Shown: positions 16,708-25,228 of the stretch, piece by piece
Position numbering within the stretch: position 1 is the stretch's first letter
How the letters are laid out: every line of letters begins with the position of its first letter
NCBI GenBank assembly: GCA_900549855.1
Contig: URPS01000015.1
Location: 1 to 50,623, forward strand
Reading direction: 5' to 3'
DNA length: 50,623 nt
From: an uncultured bacterium
GTDB taxonomy: Bacteria; Cyanobacteriota; Vampirovibrionia; Gastranaerophilales; Gastranaerophilaceae
Position numbers and translations under genes: made by a program
The notes under the pieces: model-generated
Seen by the model: only the letters and a program-made list of their open reading frames with translations
Databases searched by the model: none
What the model was told of the DNA's origin: nothing

Positions 16708-16907
16708 GTCATTGCGAGCGTTTCTCATGTAGTGTAACATACAAGCTAGTAAGTGTAATGTAAAACGAAGCAATTCAGTCGTAAAGTTGGTAGGATGACA
16801 TTAAGTAAAAAAAACAATCAAATGCTAAAATAATGGATTGCCACGAAAATTCTCGAAGTTTTAATTATAACTACAAGCTCAAAATCACAATTTTCTCGCA
16901 AAGACGG
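16708..16907. repeat. Dispersed repeat of the TCATTGCGAGC type, decayed
   Basis: The stretch starts GTCATTGCGAGCG, contains GAAGCAATTCAGT and GGATTGCCACG, and ends TTCTCGCAAAGACGG, which is roughly the reverse of its start. This is the form of a known class of bacterial palindromic intergenic repeats. Related pieces are at 48736-48818 and about 7685-7725. The interior is degenerate. Confidence 0.65.
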
Positions 16908-17108
16908 CAAACTGGTATGTAAAACTACAGACTGTTTTAAAACAACTTTCCACTTTCCATTTTCAACTTATGAAAGCCGATCCAAATGACAACAAGTGTT
17001 AAAACAATAGATTACCATGTCACTGACGTTCCTTACAATGATGCGGCACTATGATAGACGGGAATAACAACATAGTCTGTAGCTCAGACGTTGTCTGACA
17101 AATACTTT
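16908..17108. other. Non-coding spacer downstream of prfA
   Basis: About 200 bases without a credible ORF. The only structure noted is a short inverted repeat at about 17083-17100 (CTCAGAC-GTT-GTCTGA) just after the prfA stop, which could form a weak terminator hairpin on the minus strand but lacks a T-run. Confidence 0.4.
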
Positions 17109-18194
17109 CTACACTTGTGTTTCTGCTAATTTTTCCAGTTTTAATTTTTGGTCATATTCAATAAGCAAGTTAATAAGCTCATCCAAATCACCATCAATAA
17201 CTGTCCAGACATTAAGGTTGTGATTAATACGGTGGTCTGTTAAACGACCTTGAGGAAAGTTATAAGTTCTAATACGTTCGCTTCTGTCACCTGTACCAAC
17301 TTGTGAACGTCTTAAGTCTGTAATTTCTTGCATTTGCTTTTGAACTTCCATATCGTAAAGTTTTGCTTTCAAAATTTGCAAAGCTCTTTCTTTGTTTTGC
17401 AATTGCGAACGTTCCTCTGTACAGAAAATCATAATACCTGTTGGTTTGTGGAATACACGTGCAGCTGTTTCAACTTTGTTAACGTTTTGACCACCTGCGC
17501 CACCAGAACGAGCTGTTGTGATTTCAACATCATTCATGTTAAGTTCAACTTCAACATCATCAACTTCCGGCATAACAGCAACTGTTGCTGTAGAAGTATG
17601 AACACGTCCTTGAGATTCTGTTGCAGGAACTCTTTGAACTCTGTGCACCCCTGATTCGTATTTAAGTTTAGAATAAATACTATCACCTTTCATTGAAATA
17701 ATAACTTCGCTCACACCACCTGCTTCGCAGTCAGTTTTACTTAAAATCTGAGTTTGCCATCCCATTTTATCAGCATATCTCATGTACATTCTCATCAAGT
17801 CGCCGGCAAAAATGTTAGCTTCGTCACCACCTGCGCCACCACGGATTTCTAACATAATATCTTTATCATCCATCGGGTCACGAGGTAATAGAAGAATTTT
17901 CATTCTTTCTTCGTACTCAGGAATTTTCTTTTCATTTTCTTCCATTTCTGCTTTCAAGAATTGTTTCATTTCTTCATCTTTTTCTTCAAAAATCATTTGC
18001 TTAGCTTCGGCTATAGCATCCGTAGCTTTTTTCCACGCATAATATAATTCAACAGTTTCTTCCATTGATTTTCTTTGTTTAGATAAATCTCTAAACTTGT
18101 TATAATCAGCAATTACATTAGGGTCAGATAGTGTTTCACCTAGTTCTACATACTTTTTCTCTATCTGAACAATTTTATCTAACATGTCTTTCAT
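17109..18194 (-). CDS. prfA: Peptide chain release factor 1
   Basis: The 361-aa protein ends translation at UAA and UAG. The codon-reading tripeptide is PAT (residues 190-192, in VQRVPATESQGR), which marks RF1 rather than RF2, and the catalytic GGQ is at 234-236 in SGGAGGQNVNKVE. Full length. GAGG about 10 nt before the ATG supports the start. It stands alone; the common neighbour prmC (which methylates the GGQ glutamine) is not beside it. Confidence 0.98.
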   Translation of the reverse strand: MKDMLDKIVQIEKKYVELGETLSDPNVIADYNKFRDLSKQRKSMEETVELYYAWKKATDAIAEAKQMIFEEKDEEMKQFLKAEMEENEKKIPEYEERMKILLLPRDPMDDKDIMLEIRGGAGGDEANIFAGDLMRMYMRYADKMGWQTQILSKTDCEAGGVSEVIISMKGDSIYSKLKYESGVHRVQRVPATESQGRVHTSTATVAVMPEVDDVEVELNMNDVEITTARSGGAGGQNVNKVETAARVFHKPTGIMIFCTEERSQLQNKERALQILKAKLYDMEVQKQMQEITDLRRSQVGTGDRSERIRTYNFPQGRLTDHRINHNLNVWTVIDGDLDELINLLIEYDQKLKLEKLAETQV

Positions 18195-18300
18195 AATTAT
18201 TTACCTCTTTAGAATTCAGTATAATTCAAACAAGATTCTATGTCTATTTACACATATCACTTCTGAAACATTCTTTTATTTCATACTTATGAATGAAAAA

Positions 18301-18310
18301 TTGTTACAAA
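18301..18310. promoter_or_regulatory. TTGTTACAA motif upstream of the lipoprotein-lgt cluster
   Basis: TTGTTACAAA lies about 70 bp before the first gene of the cluster, in the same relative place as similar motifs upstream of other genes here. Confidence 0.3.
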
Positions 18311-18376
18311 CTTGATAAAATTATTAAGATGTATTAAAATACCATTAAATAATTTGAGTAGAGGGAATTTGTTGAT

Positions 18377-18958
18377 ATGAAAAAAGCTTTAATGATAGTA
18401 TCTGTACTTATTGTTGCAGTTATTTCAACGGCTTGTATAAATAATATGGCAGTTCAAGAACTTAATAATAAAGCTGCCGAATATATGCAAAAAGGTGATT
18501 ATGAGTCCGCTATGAACAGACTTCAAGCTAGTTTAGACTTGGATTCAACTATGTATGAAACATATTATAATCTTGGAATTGCGGCTATAAATGCTCAAAA
18601 ATATGATAAGGCAATCGAAGCTTTAGAAGGCGGCATAAAAGTTAAAGCAGATTTTGCAGATTTCTATTATTCCTTGGGAATTGCACAAAACAGTTTTGCT
18701 GACGAGATTTTAGACCATGATAGCGATGAAGTTTCTGACGCTGAACGTAATGCAGAAATAAATAAAGCTGATGATGCGCAAAAAGAGATTTCAGCAGAAG
18801 ATAAAGCTAAAGTAGAAGAGTTGAAGAAACAAGCTTTAGATAATCTTAAAAAATACTATTCTATGAATCCTGATGCAAAAGACAAAGAAGCGGTAGAAAG
18901 TTTGATTGCAGAAATCAACTCTTATTTTACCAATGACGCTCAAAAGGTTGCAGAATAA
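18377..18958 (+). CDS. TPR-repeat lipoprotein, putative
   Basis: The 193-aa protein begins with a signal peptide whose hydrophobic core (ALMIVSVLIVAVISTAC) ends at a Cys around residue 20, consistent with a somewhat unusual lipobox (STAC). Three tetratricopeptide repeats follow (KAAEYMQKGDYESAMNRL, YYNLGIAAINAQKYDKAIEA, then DFYYSLGIAQNSF), followed by an acidic/lysine-rich stretch. TPR proteins act as scaffolds; the partner is unknown. An AGAGGG sequence lies about 11 nt before the ATG. Its stop overlaps the lgt start (TAATG), so the two are translationally coupled, and Lgt is the enzyme that would lipidate it. Confidence 0.85.
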   Translation: MKKALMIVSVLIVAVISTACINNMAVQELNNKAAEYMQKGDYESAMNRLQASLDLDSTMYETYYNLGIAAINAQKYDKAIEALEGGIKVKADFADFYYSLGIAQNSFADEILDHDSDEVSDAERNAEINKADDAQKEISAEDKAKVEELKKQALDNLKKYYSMNPDAKDKEAVESLIAEINSYFTNDAQKVAE

Positions 18959-19740
18959 TGTTTGAATCCCCATCACAAATTTTGTGCACCATATGTGGTG
19001 TAAACATATATTATTATGGAATAATAATGGCAGTCGCTATATCCATCGGGGTTTTAGTTTCAGATTGGATTGGTTCGCAATATTTTGGTTTAAAAAAAGA
19101 AACCATTGTAGACTTAGCGCCCTACTTGATTATATTCGGTATTCTTGGTGCTCGAATTTACTATTGTGCATTGAATTATGACTTTTATTTGAGATTTCCG
19201 ACAGAGATTATTGCAATAAGACATGGCGGAATATCAATCCATGGCGCAATAATCGGCGGAGCTTTCGGCTTATGGCTTTTTGCAAGACGTCATAAACTGA
19301 ATATTAAAAAGCTTTTTGATACAGTAGCCGTAGGACTTCCACTAGCGCAAGCAATTGGAAGATGGGGAAATTTCTTTAATTCAGAAGCTTTTGGAGCTCC
19401 AACCAATTTGCCTTGGAAGTTGTATATTGCACCTCAATATAGACCAATACCTTATCAGAATGATTTATTTTTCCATCCTACGTTCTTGTACGAGAGTATT
19501 TTGGATGTTGTAATCTTTGTGATTTTGTTTTTGATGGCAAAAAATAATAAAATAAAAAAAGATGGGAATTTAGTTTTATTATATTTGGTATTATATTCAA
19601 TTGTGAGAATTATTGTAGAGTCGTTCAGAATTGATAGCGTAAAATATGTTCTTGGTCAGCCGGTTGCAATATTTGTATCCGTAGGTATAATAATTTTATC
19701 AATAATTTTGTTTTTTATAAACAATAGACAAAGGAGTTAA
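18958..19740 (+). CDS. lgt: Prolipoprotein diacylglyceryl transferase
   Basis: The 260-aa inner-membrane enzyme transfers diacylglycerol from phosphatidylglycerol to the lipobox Cys of prolipoproteins, the first step of lipoprotein maturation. Family motifs are clear: RHGGISIHGAIIGG (with the essential His region) and the Lgt signature GRWGNFFNSEAFG. Seven hydrophobic segments are visible. The start ATG shares one base with the stop of the preceding lipoprotein gene. The skp-like gene follows one base after its stop. Confidence 0.96.
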   Translation: MFESPSQILCTICGVNIYYYGIIMAVAISIGVLVSDWIGSQYFGLKKETIVDLAPYLIIFGILGARIYYCALNYDFYLRFPTEIIAIRHGGISIHGAIIGGAFGLWLFARRHKLNIKKLFDTVAVGLPLAQAIGRWGNFFNSEAFGAPTNLPWKLYIAPQYRPIPYQNDLFFHPTFLYESILDVVIFVILFLMAKNNKIKKDGNLVLLYLVLYSIVRIIVESFRIDSVKYVLGQPVAIFVSVGIIILSIILFFINNRQRS

Positions 19741-19741
19741 G

Positions 19742-20188
19742 ATGAAAAAGATTTTATCAATATTGGCAGTATCATCTATGATGTTATCTTCTGTTGCTTT
19801 TGCAGTACCTGAACCTCAAAAGATTGCAGTAGTTGATATTCAAAAAGTTGTATCAGCATCTGCACAAGTAAAAGCTCTCAAGGCTTCTCAAGAAGCTAAA
19901 AACAAAGAGTTAGCAGCTTTTATTAAGAAAGCACAAGAAGATGTTAACAAGCAAACAGATATTAACAAAAAGAAATCTTTGGCAGAATCTTACGAAAAAC
20001 AGCTTAAAACAAAAAGAGAAGCTAATATAAAAGATTACACAACAAAATTAAAAGCTGCAGATGCTAATATAACGGCTCAAATTGGCAAAAAGGCAACGGA
20101 ATTAGGTTACACTATGGTTATACCAAAATCTACCGTAATTTGGGGTGGAGATGATATCACAGAAACAGTTTTAAAAGGTATTAAATAA
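19742..20188 (+). CDS. OmpH/Skp-family periplasmic chaperone
   Basis: The 148-aa protein has a clean Sec signal peptide (MKKILSILAVSSMMLSSVAFA) followed by a short beta start (KIAVVDIQKVVSAS) and a long lysine/alanine-rich coiled coil (residues about 45-115). This is the OmpH/Skp fold that forms a jellyfish-shaped trimer holding unfolded outer-membrane proteins. AAGGAG inside the end of lgt serves as its ribosome binding site. Its position after lgt fits an envelope-biogenesis cluster and implies an outer membrane. Confidence 0.88.
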   Translation: MKKILSILAVSSMMLSSVAFAVPEPQKIAVVDIQKVVSASAQVKALKASQEAKNKELAAFIKKAQEDVNKQTDINKKKSLAESYEKQLKTKREANIKDYTTKLKAADANITAQIGKKATELGYTMVIPKSTVIWGGDDITETVLKGIK

Positions 20189-20191
20189 TAA

Positions 20192-21223
20192 ATGAAAGCA
20201 GTTCTTTTTTACGGACCACAAGATATAAGATATGAAGAAACAAGAATTAAGCCTTTGGAAAAAGGAGAAATTCTCGTTAAAATAAAAGCCGCTTTGACTT
20301 GCGGTACAGATGTAAAAACTTTTAGAAGAGGTCATCCTGTTTTAATCAAAAATATTCCATCCGGTTTTGGTCATGAATTTTCCGGAGTTGTGGAAAAAGT
20401 TGCCGATGATGTTAAAAATGTTAAAGTCGGTGATAGAGTTGTTTGTGCAAATTCAGCACCTTGCGGAGATTGTTTCTACTGCAAGCGTGGCGAATATAAT
20501 CTTTGCGAAAACTTGGATTTATTAAATGGTGCTTACGCTGAATATATCGTAGTTCCGGAAAGAATTGTAAGAAAAAATACACTTCTTTTACCGCCAAGCT
20601 TGCCATTTGAAAAAGCTGCATTTTCTGAACCATTAGCAAATGTTGTACATGGAGTGGAAAGAACAAATATTCAAGCAGGACAAACTGTTGGTATTATAGG
20701 TATTGGACCTATCGGTTTGATGTTTGCAAGACTATGTAAACTTAAAGGTGCAAGAGTAATTGTTGCAGGTAGAAATCCAATAAAGCTGAAACTTGCAGAA
20801 GAATTTGCTCATGCTGATGAAATTGTAGATTTGAAAAAGTATTCTAATCCGGAAGTTATATTCAGAGATTTTTCTGATGAAAAACGTGGTCTGGATGTTG
20901 CTATAGAATGTGTTGGTATGCCGGAGATTTGGGAACTTGTGTTCTCCTGCGTTCGCCCTGGTGGTACAGTACATTTCTTTGGCGGATGTAAATCCGGTTC
21001 AAAAGTTACATTTGATACTACAAAAATGCACTATGGCGACATTCGACTTATGAGCGTGTTCCATCATACACCTAAATATTTTAGGCAGGCTCTTGATTTG
21101 ATTTCAACCGGAGATGTTGAAGTCGAAAAACTTATAACAGCAGAATTACCGCTTGATAAGGTTCAATACGCAATGGAACAACATATTGCGGGTAATGCTA
21201 TTAAGTTCTTAATAAGACCTTAA
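20192..21223 (+). CDS. Zinc-dependent medium-chain dehydrogenase (threonine/sorbitol dehydrogenase-like)
   Basis: The 343-aa protein belongs to the MDR superfamily. It has the catalytic zinc ligands in CGTDVKTF and GHEFSGVV, the four structural-zinc cysteines in CANSAPCGDCFYCKRGEYNLC, and the NAD(P) Rossmann motif GIGPIG at about residue 171-176. The overall pattern is of polyol, threonine or alcohol dehydrogenases; the substrate cannot be settled from sequence. It starts 3 bp after the skp-like gene with no clear ribosome binding site of its own, so it is probably cotranscribed, though its function does not obviously relate to the envelope genes before it. A terminator follows. Confidence 0.88.
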   Translation: MKAVLFYGPQDIRYEETRIKPLEKGEILVKIKAALTCGTDVKTFRRGHPVLIKNIPSGFGHEFSGVVEKVADDVKNVKVGDRVVCANSAPCGDCFYCKRGEYNLCENLDLLNGAYAEYIVVPERIVRKNTLLLPPSLPFEKAAFSEPLANVVHGVERTNIQAGQTVGIIGIGPIGLMFARLCKLKGARVIVAGRNPIKLKLAEEFAHADEIVDLKKYSNPEVIFRDFSDEKRGLDVAIECVGMPEIWELVFSCVRPGGTVHFFGGCKSGSKVTFDTTKMHYGDIRLMSVFHHTPKYFRQALDLISTGDVEVEKLITAELPLDKVQYAMEQHIAGNAIKFLIRP

Positions 21224-21245
21224 GAATAAATTTTAACTATATATA

Positions 21246-21290
21246 AAAAAGTCCGTCATTTTTTATAAAAAAGTGATGGACTTTTGTTCT
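21246..21290 (+). terminator. Rho-independent terminator of the lipoprotein-lgt cluster
   Basis: AAAAGTCCGTCA pairs with TGATGGACTTTT (one G-T) across an A/T-rich loop, followed by TTGTTCTTG. Confidence 0.8.
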
Positions 21291-21373
21291 TGTATTTACT
21301 TTACCCCCTTGCCTTCTAAATCCCTTTAATGTATTATTGAAAAGCAGTAAACAGTATTTATAAAGGGGATATT

Positions 21374-22132
21374 ATGAGCGGACACTCAAAATGGTCAACG
21401 ATTAAACATAAAAAAGCTAAAACAGATTCATTAAGAGCAGCAGAATTCCAAAAATTTTCCAGAGAATTGATTGTTGCATCAAAACTTGGCGGACCGGATC
21501 CTGCAGGTAACTTTAGACTTAGAACAGCGATTGAAAAAGCTAAAGCAGCAGGGCTTCCTAATGACAACATTAAAAGAGCCATTGAAAAAGGTGCCGGTGC
21601 CGGTAATAGTGAAAACTATGATGAAATGACCTATGAAGGATACGCAGCAGGTGGTGTTGCAGTTGTTATCGAAGCAATGACAGATAACAAAAATAGAACA
21701 GCCGGTGATATCAGAAGTTATTTTACAAAATTCAACGGAAACTTGGGTGAAACAGGTTGTGTAGGTTGGATGTTTGATAAAAAAGGCTGCATTACGTTCA
21801 ATAAAGACGATGTAGATTACGAAAAGCTTTTTGAAGCAGCAATAAACCTTGATGCTGAAGATATCGTAGAAGAAGATGATGAATACAAGGTTTATACATC
21901 TTTTGAGAATCTTCAAACAATTACAGAAGGTTTGGAAAAGGAAGGTTTCAATTCTACAACAGCAGAGTTTACTCGTGTTCCGCAAAACACAATTGAAGTC
22001 ACTGATGAGAAAACAGCAATCAACATTATGCGTTTGTTAGGTAAATTAGAAGAACACGATGATGTTCAGAATGTTTACGCTAACTTTGATATTGATGATG
22101 ATTTGATGGCAAAAATTGAAGAGCAAATTTAA
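21374..22132 (+). CDS. yebC: YebC/PmpR-family protein
   Basis: The 252-aa protein has the family start SGHSKWSTIKHKKAKTDS, the motif GGPDPAGNFRLR, then NDNIKRAIEKG, and YEGYAAGGVAVVIEAMTDN, and is full length. The family has been described both as a DNA-binding transcriptional regulator and, more recently, as a translation factor that relieves ribosome stalling at proline stretches. It does not encode a nuclease. AAGGGG precedes the ATG. The next gene, ybaB, follows after 74 bp. Confidence 0.96.
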   Translation: MSGHSKWSTIKHKKAKTDSLRAAEFQKFSRELIVASKLGGPDPAGNFRLRTAIEKAKAAGLPNDNIKRAIEKGAGAGNSENYDEMTYEGYAAGGVAVVIEAMTDNKNRTAGDIRSYFTKFNGNLGETGCVGWMFDKKGCITFNKDDVDYEKLFEAAINLDAEDIVEEDDEYKVYTSFENLQTITEGLEKEGFNSTTAEFTRVPQNTIEVTDEKTAINIMRLLGKLEEHDDVQNVYANFDIDDDLMAKIEEQI

Positions 22133-22206
22133 TAATGGGGAAGCATAACAATTGTGATTAAGGTTATGCAGTGTGATTAGTACATATAGGTAGGAGGAAA
22201 TCAACT

Positions 22207-22542
22207 ATGATGAACATGATGAATATGATGAAACAAGCACAAAATATTCAAAAAAGATTGAAAGAAACTCAAGATGAACTTAATAAAATGGATATTTCAG
22301 GCGAAGCAGCAAATGGTGCTGTAAAAGTTATATGCGACGGTAAAGGTTTATTCAAATCAATCAAACTTTCTCCAGAAGCTATTAATCCGGAAAACCCTTC
22401 TTCAGTTTCTGATGATACAATTGAAATGTTAGAAGATATTATTACAGCTGCAATTAACCAAACTTCTGGTAAAGCAATCAAGGTTATGGAAGAAAAAATG
22501 AAAGCTGTAACCGGTGGAATCAGCATTCCAGGGTTGTTTTAA
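22207..22542 (+). CDS. ybaB: YbaB/EbfC nucleoid-associated protein
   Basis: The 111-aa DNA-binding protein forms tweezer-like dimers and is commonly encoded next to recR, as here. The N-terminus is Met-rich (MMNMMNMMKQAQNIQKRL), followed by a long helix and the conserved GAVKVICDGKGLFKSIKLSPEAI, and it ends in GGISIPGLF. AGGAGG lies 8 nt before the chosen ATG; the second codon is also ATG and could serve. Confidence 0.95.
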   Translation: MMNMMNMMKQAQNIQKRLKETQDELNKMDISGEAANGAVKVICDGKGLFKSIKLSPEAINPENPSSVSDDTIEMLEDIITAAINQTSGKAIKVMEEKMKAVTGGISIPGLF

Positions 22543-22564
22543 TTTAATTAATAAAATATCGTTA

Positions 22565-22603
22565 TTAAGTCGTTAAGTTCTATTAAAGAACCTAACGACT
22601 TAA
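22565..22603 (+). other. Hairpin between ybaB and recR
   Basis: TTAAGTCGTTAAGTTC at 22565-22580 pairs with GAACCTAACGACTTAA at 22588-22603 with a 2-base mismatch. No T-run follows, so it is not a standard terminator. The right arm's motif CGACTTAA recurs immediately downstream at about 22612. It could be an mRNA processing or attenuation structure. Confidence 0.6.
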
Positions 22604-22630
22604 CTACTTATCGACTTAAGGACTTAAACA

Positions 22631-23227
22631 ATGATTTATCCAAAATCCATAGCAACATTAATAGAACAATTTCAGAAATTTCCATCCGTTGGACCAAAAT
22701 CAGCACAACGTATGGCTTTTCAAGTCCTAAAAATGCCGTTGAGTGAAGTTGAAAAGTTTGCAAATGCGATATTAGAGGCTAAAAAAAGTTCTAAAACTTG
22801 CGATATTTGTTTTAATATATCTACTCAAAGCCCTTGTGAAATATGCTCATCTACAAATAGAAACAGGTCTGTAATTTGTGTCGTAGCTGAAACTAAAGAC
22901 CTTATTGCAATTGAAAAAACGAATGAATACAGGGGATTGTATCACGTATTACAAGGTCTAATTTCTCCTATGGATGGAATTGGAGCAGAGGATATAAGGA
23001 TAAAAGAACTACTTTCAAGACTTACTAATGAAGAAGTTCAAGAAGTTATACTTGCGTTATCCCCTTCTGTTGAAGGTGAAGCGACTAGCCTATATTTAAC
23101 AAAATTGATTAAACCTTTTGGCATAAAGATATCAAGGATTGCGTTTGGCTTACCGGTTGGTGCCGATTTAGAGTACGCAGACGAAGTTACTCTAGCACGA
23201 GCAATCGAAGGTCGAAGAGAATTATAA
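22631..23227 (+). CDS. recR: Recombination mediator protein RecR
   Basis: The 198-aa protein works with RecF and RecO to load RecA at single-strand gaps. It has the N-terminal helix-hairpin-helix (LIEQFQKFPSVGPKSAQRMA), a C4 zinc finger (CDIC ... CEIC around residues 57-72), and a Toprim domain (ICVVAETKDLIAIEK ... GLYHVLQGLISPMDGI). Full length. No clear ribosome binding site; it follows ybaB after an 88-bp spacer with a hairpin. Confidence 0.97.
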   Translation: MIYPKSIATLIEQFQKFPSVGPKSAQRMAFQVLKMPLSEVEKFANAILEAKKSSKTCDICFNISTQSPCEICSSTNRNRSVICVVAETKDLIAIEKTNEYRGLYHVLQGLISPMDGIGAEDIRIKELLSRLTNEEVQEVILALSPSVEGEATSLYLTKLIKPFGIKISRIAFGLPVGADLEYADEVTLARAIEGRREL

Positions 23228-23267
23228 AAAATATGCGGTGCATACAATACACACCGCATATTTTTTT
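23226..23267. terminator. Bidirectional terminator between recR and eno
   Basis: AAAAATATGCGGTG pairs with CACCGCATATTTTT across an 11-nt loop. Its right T-run overlaps the eno stop codon. Confidence 0.9.
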
Positions 23268-24573
23268 ATTGTTTAGCATAAGCTTTTATTCCTAAATATT
23301 GGGCACTATCACCAAGCTCCTCTTCAATTCTTAGTAACTGGTTATATTTTGCCATACGATCTGTCCTTGAAAGAGAACCTGTTTTTATTAACCCACTATT
23401 TGTTGCGACAGCTAAGTCTGCAATAAAACTGTCTTCTGTTTCTCCTGAACGATGAGAAATAACTGCAGTGTAACCGTTTTCCCTTGCCATAAGTATAGCG
23501 TTCATTGTTTCTGTAAGCGTTCCGATTTGATTAGGCTTGATTAGAATAGAATTAGCAACTCTTTTTTCTAAACCTTCTTTGAGCCTGCAAGTATTTGTAA
23601 CAAATAAATCGTCACCAACTAACTGACATTTATTCCCAAGTTTTTCTGTTAAATTTTGCCAACCGAGCCAGTCATCTTGTGCTAAACCATCTTCTATAGA
23701 AATTATCGGATAATCCCTTACCAATTCTGCTAAGTATTCGACCATTTCTTCAGAAGTTAGTTTTTTATTTTCTCCTTTTAAAAAGTACTTACTTAATGAA
23801 CAAACTCCTCCAGAGCATTCGCCTTCTTCATATAATTCAGAAGCCGCTACATCTAGACAAAGCTTAATATTATTAGTGTTATATCCCGCTTTTTCGATTG
23901 CAGAAATAATAACCTCTATGGCTTCACGTGTAGAATCAATATTTGGCGCAAAACCGCCTTCATCACCAACTGTAGTCGATAAGCCTTTTTCATTCAAAAT
24001 TATTTTTAGGGTATGAAATATTTCTGAGCCGGCTCTAAGAGCTTCACTATAGCAAGACATTCCGACCGGAGTTATCATAAATTCTTGAAAATCCAGTTTG
24101 TTATTCGCATGCGCCCCACCATTTAGAATATTCATCATTGGTGTTGGTAAGACTCTTGAATTAATTCCGCCTAAATATCGATAAAGTGGAATCTCTAAAG
24201 AATTGGCAGCTGCTCTTGCACAAGCTAAAGATACGGCAAGAATTGCATTTGCACCCAGTGTTGATTTGTTAAAACTACCATCCATTTCCATCATCAAACT
24301 ATCTATAAGATGCTGGTCAAAAACCTCTTCACCGAGTAGGTTTGGAGTAATTACAGAATTGACGTTATCAACGGCTCTTAGTACACCTTTGCCTAAATAT
24401 TCTGTTTTAATATTATCTCTAAGCTCTTTCGCTTCATAACTTCCTGTAGAAGCTCCTGATGGGACAGACGCTCGTCCAAAAGCTCCATCTATAAGTTTAA
24501 CATCAACTTCAACAGTTGGATTGCCTCTGGAATCTAATATTTGTCTAGCTTTAATGTCTTCAATTTCACACAT
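23266..24573 (-). CDS. eno: Enolase
   Basis: The 435-aa glycolytic enzyme converts 2-phosphoglycerate to phosphoenolpyruvate. The family motifs are intact: SGASTGSYEAKELRD, GANAILAVSLACARAAA, GGAHANNKLDFQEFMI, the Mg-binding SIEDGLAQDDW and VGDDLFVTN, and the signature ILIKPNQIGTLTET followed by SHRSGETED. Length is normal. Together with gap and ppdK it covers the lower part of glycolysis within 25 kb, although the three are separate transcription units. TGAGAAGGAGAG-like purines upstream of the ATG act as ribosome binding site. Confidence 0.98.
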   Translation of the reverse strand: MCEIEDIKARQILDSRGNPTVEVDVKLIDGAFGRASVPSGASTGSYEAKELRDNIKTEYLGKGVLRAVDNVNSVITPNLLGEEVFDQHLIDSLMMEMDGSFNKSTLGANAILAVSLACARAAANSLEIPLYRYLGGINSRVLPTPMMNILNGGAHANNKLDFQEFMITPVGMSCYSEALRAGSEIFHTLKIILNEKGLSTTVGDEGGFAPNIDSTREAIEVIISAIEKAGYNTNNIKLCLDVAASELYEEGECSGGVCSLSKYFLKGENKKLTSEEMVEYLAELVRDYPIISIEDGLAQDDWLGWQNLTEKLGNKCQLVGDDLFVTNTCRLKEGLEKRVANSILIKPNQIGTLTETMNAILMARENGYTAVISHRSGETEDSFIADLAVATNSGLIKTGSLSRTDRMAKYNQLLRIEEELGDSAQYLGIKAYAKQ

Positions 24574-24852
24574 AATACTCTCCTTCTCTAAAAAGAGTAT
24601 TGAAAAGTGATAAAAAAAGATATTCTACAGCTAGGTAGTTTGTAGGGAGGTTATAAAAGTAACCGAATGAAGTGTCTACGTGCGGAGCTTCTACCTCACC
24701 CCTGCCCTGTCTTGGATTATTCGGGAGAGCATAACATTCCAATAACAACAAATCCTAACGGATTTTAATTGTTATTTTCATGTTATTTGCTCTTACGGGC
24801 TAGCTCGCTTACGCTCGACGTCGCCCTACCGAAAATCCGCTAGTCCCCACCC
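24574..24852. other. Repeat-rich non-coding region upstream of eno
   Basis: This region holds nested inverted repeats and no credible gene. AATAACAACAAATCC at 24741-24755 pairs with 24760-24776, and CGGATTTT near 24759 also matches AAAATCCG near 24832. A TGTCTACGTGCGGAGC sequence at about 24678 resembles the end of the adjoining dispersed repeat. The eno promoter should lie in the right part of this region but cannot be singled out. Confidence 0.5.
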
Positions 24853-25167
24853 TTCCCTCTCTGTCACTAACGTGACATCTCTCCCGCTCAATAGATGTTG
24901 CGGGCGAGAATTAAGTTTAAAAAGAGTCTGTACCTCCCCCGAGGAGAGGGAATGCGCCAAGCCGGTAGTCTTACTTTGAGGCGGAGCAGGTAGTTATTAT
25001 ATAAATTGGTAGTTTTCACCAAGCAGCCGACAATATGTTCTTTTCTTTTTGCTTGATTTTTTATAAAATTAATCTTGTAGTATCACCAATGAGGCGGAGC
25101 AGGTAGTTGCGATATAATCTTGTAGTTTCCACCAAGTAGCTGACTGTTGTGTCTACGTGCGTAGCAC
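24853..25167 (-). repeat. Dispersed repeat element, copy B (inverted, 315 bp)
   Basis: This is the inverted counterpart of 14812-15014. It runs from CCCTCTCTGTCACTAACG through CTCCCCCGAGGAGAGGGAAT to CTACGTGCGTAGCAC. It is longer than copy A by about one 113-bp unit, because the segment starting GAGGCGGAGCAGGTAGTT is tandemly duplicated (24978 and 25091). No ORF inside. Confidence 0.85.
24978..25167. repeat. 113-bp internal tandem duplication within repeat copy B
   Basis: GAGGCGGAGCAGGTAGTT begins at 24978 and again at 25091, each followed by a diverged but alignable stretch ending in CACCAAG(C/T)AGC(C/T)GAC. The two units differ at several positions, so the duplication is old. Confidence 0.8.
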
Positions 25168-25191
25168 TTTTTAGTAAAGAAAAAGTAAGTT

Positions 25192-25228
25192 TTGCCTTTT
25201 TAGAATAAATCATTATAATATAGATATG
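25192..25228 (+). promoter_or_regulatory. Leaderless-type promoter of the secreted protein gene
   Basis: TTGCCT at 25192-25197, a 16-bp spacer and TATAAT at 25214-25219, which ends 6 nt before the ATG at 25226. No Shine-Dalgarno sequence. Confidence 0.75.

Noticed and set aside
21479..21985. 168-aa minus-strand ORF opposite yebC
   Set aside because: It is rich in Cys, Phe and Ile and lies wholly antisense to a well-conserved gene; a shadow frame with no ribosome binding site.
24574..25225. Repeats considered as a CRISPR array
   Set aside because: There are only two long diverged units and no regular short repeats with unique spacers; no cas genes are present.
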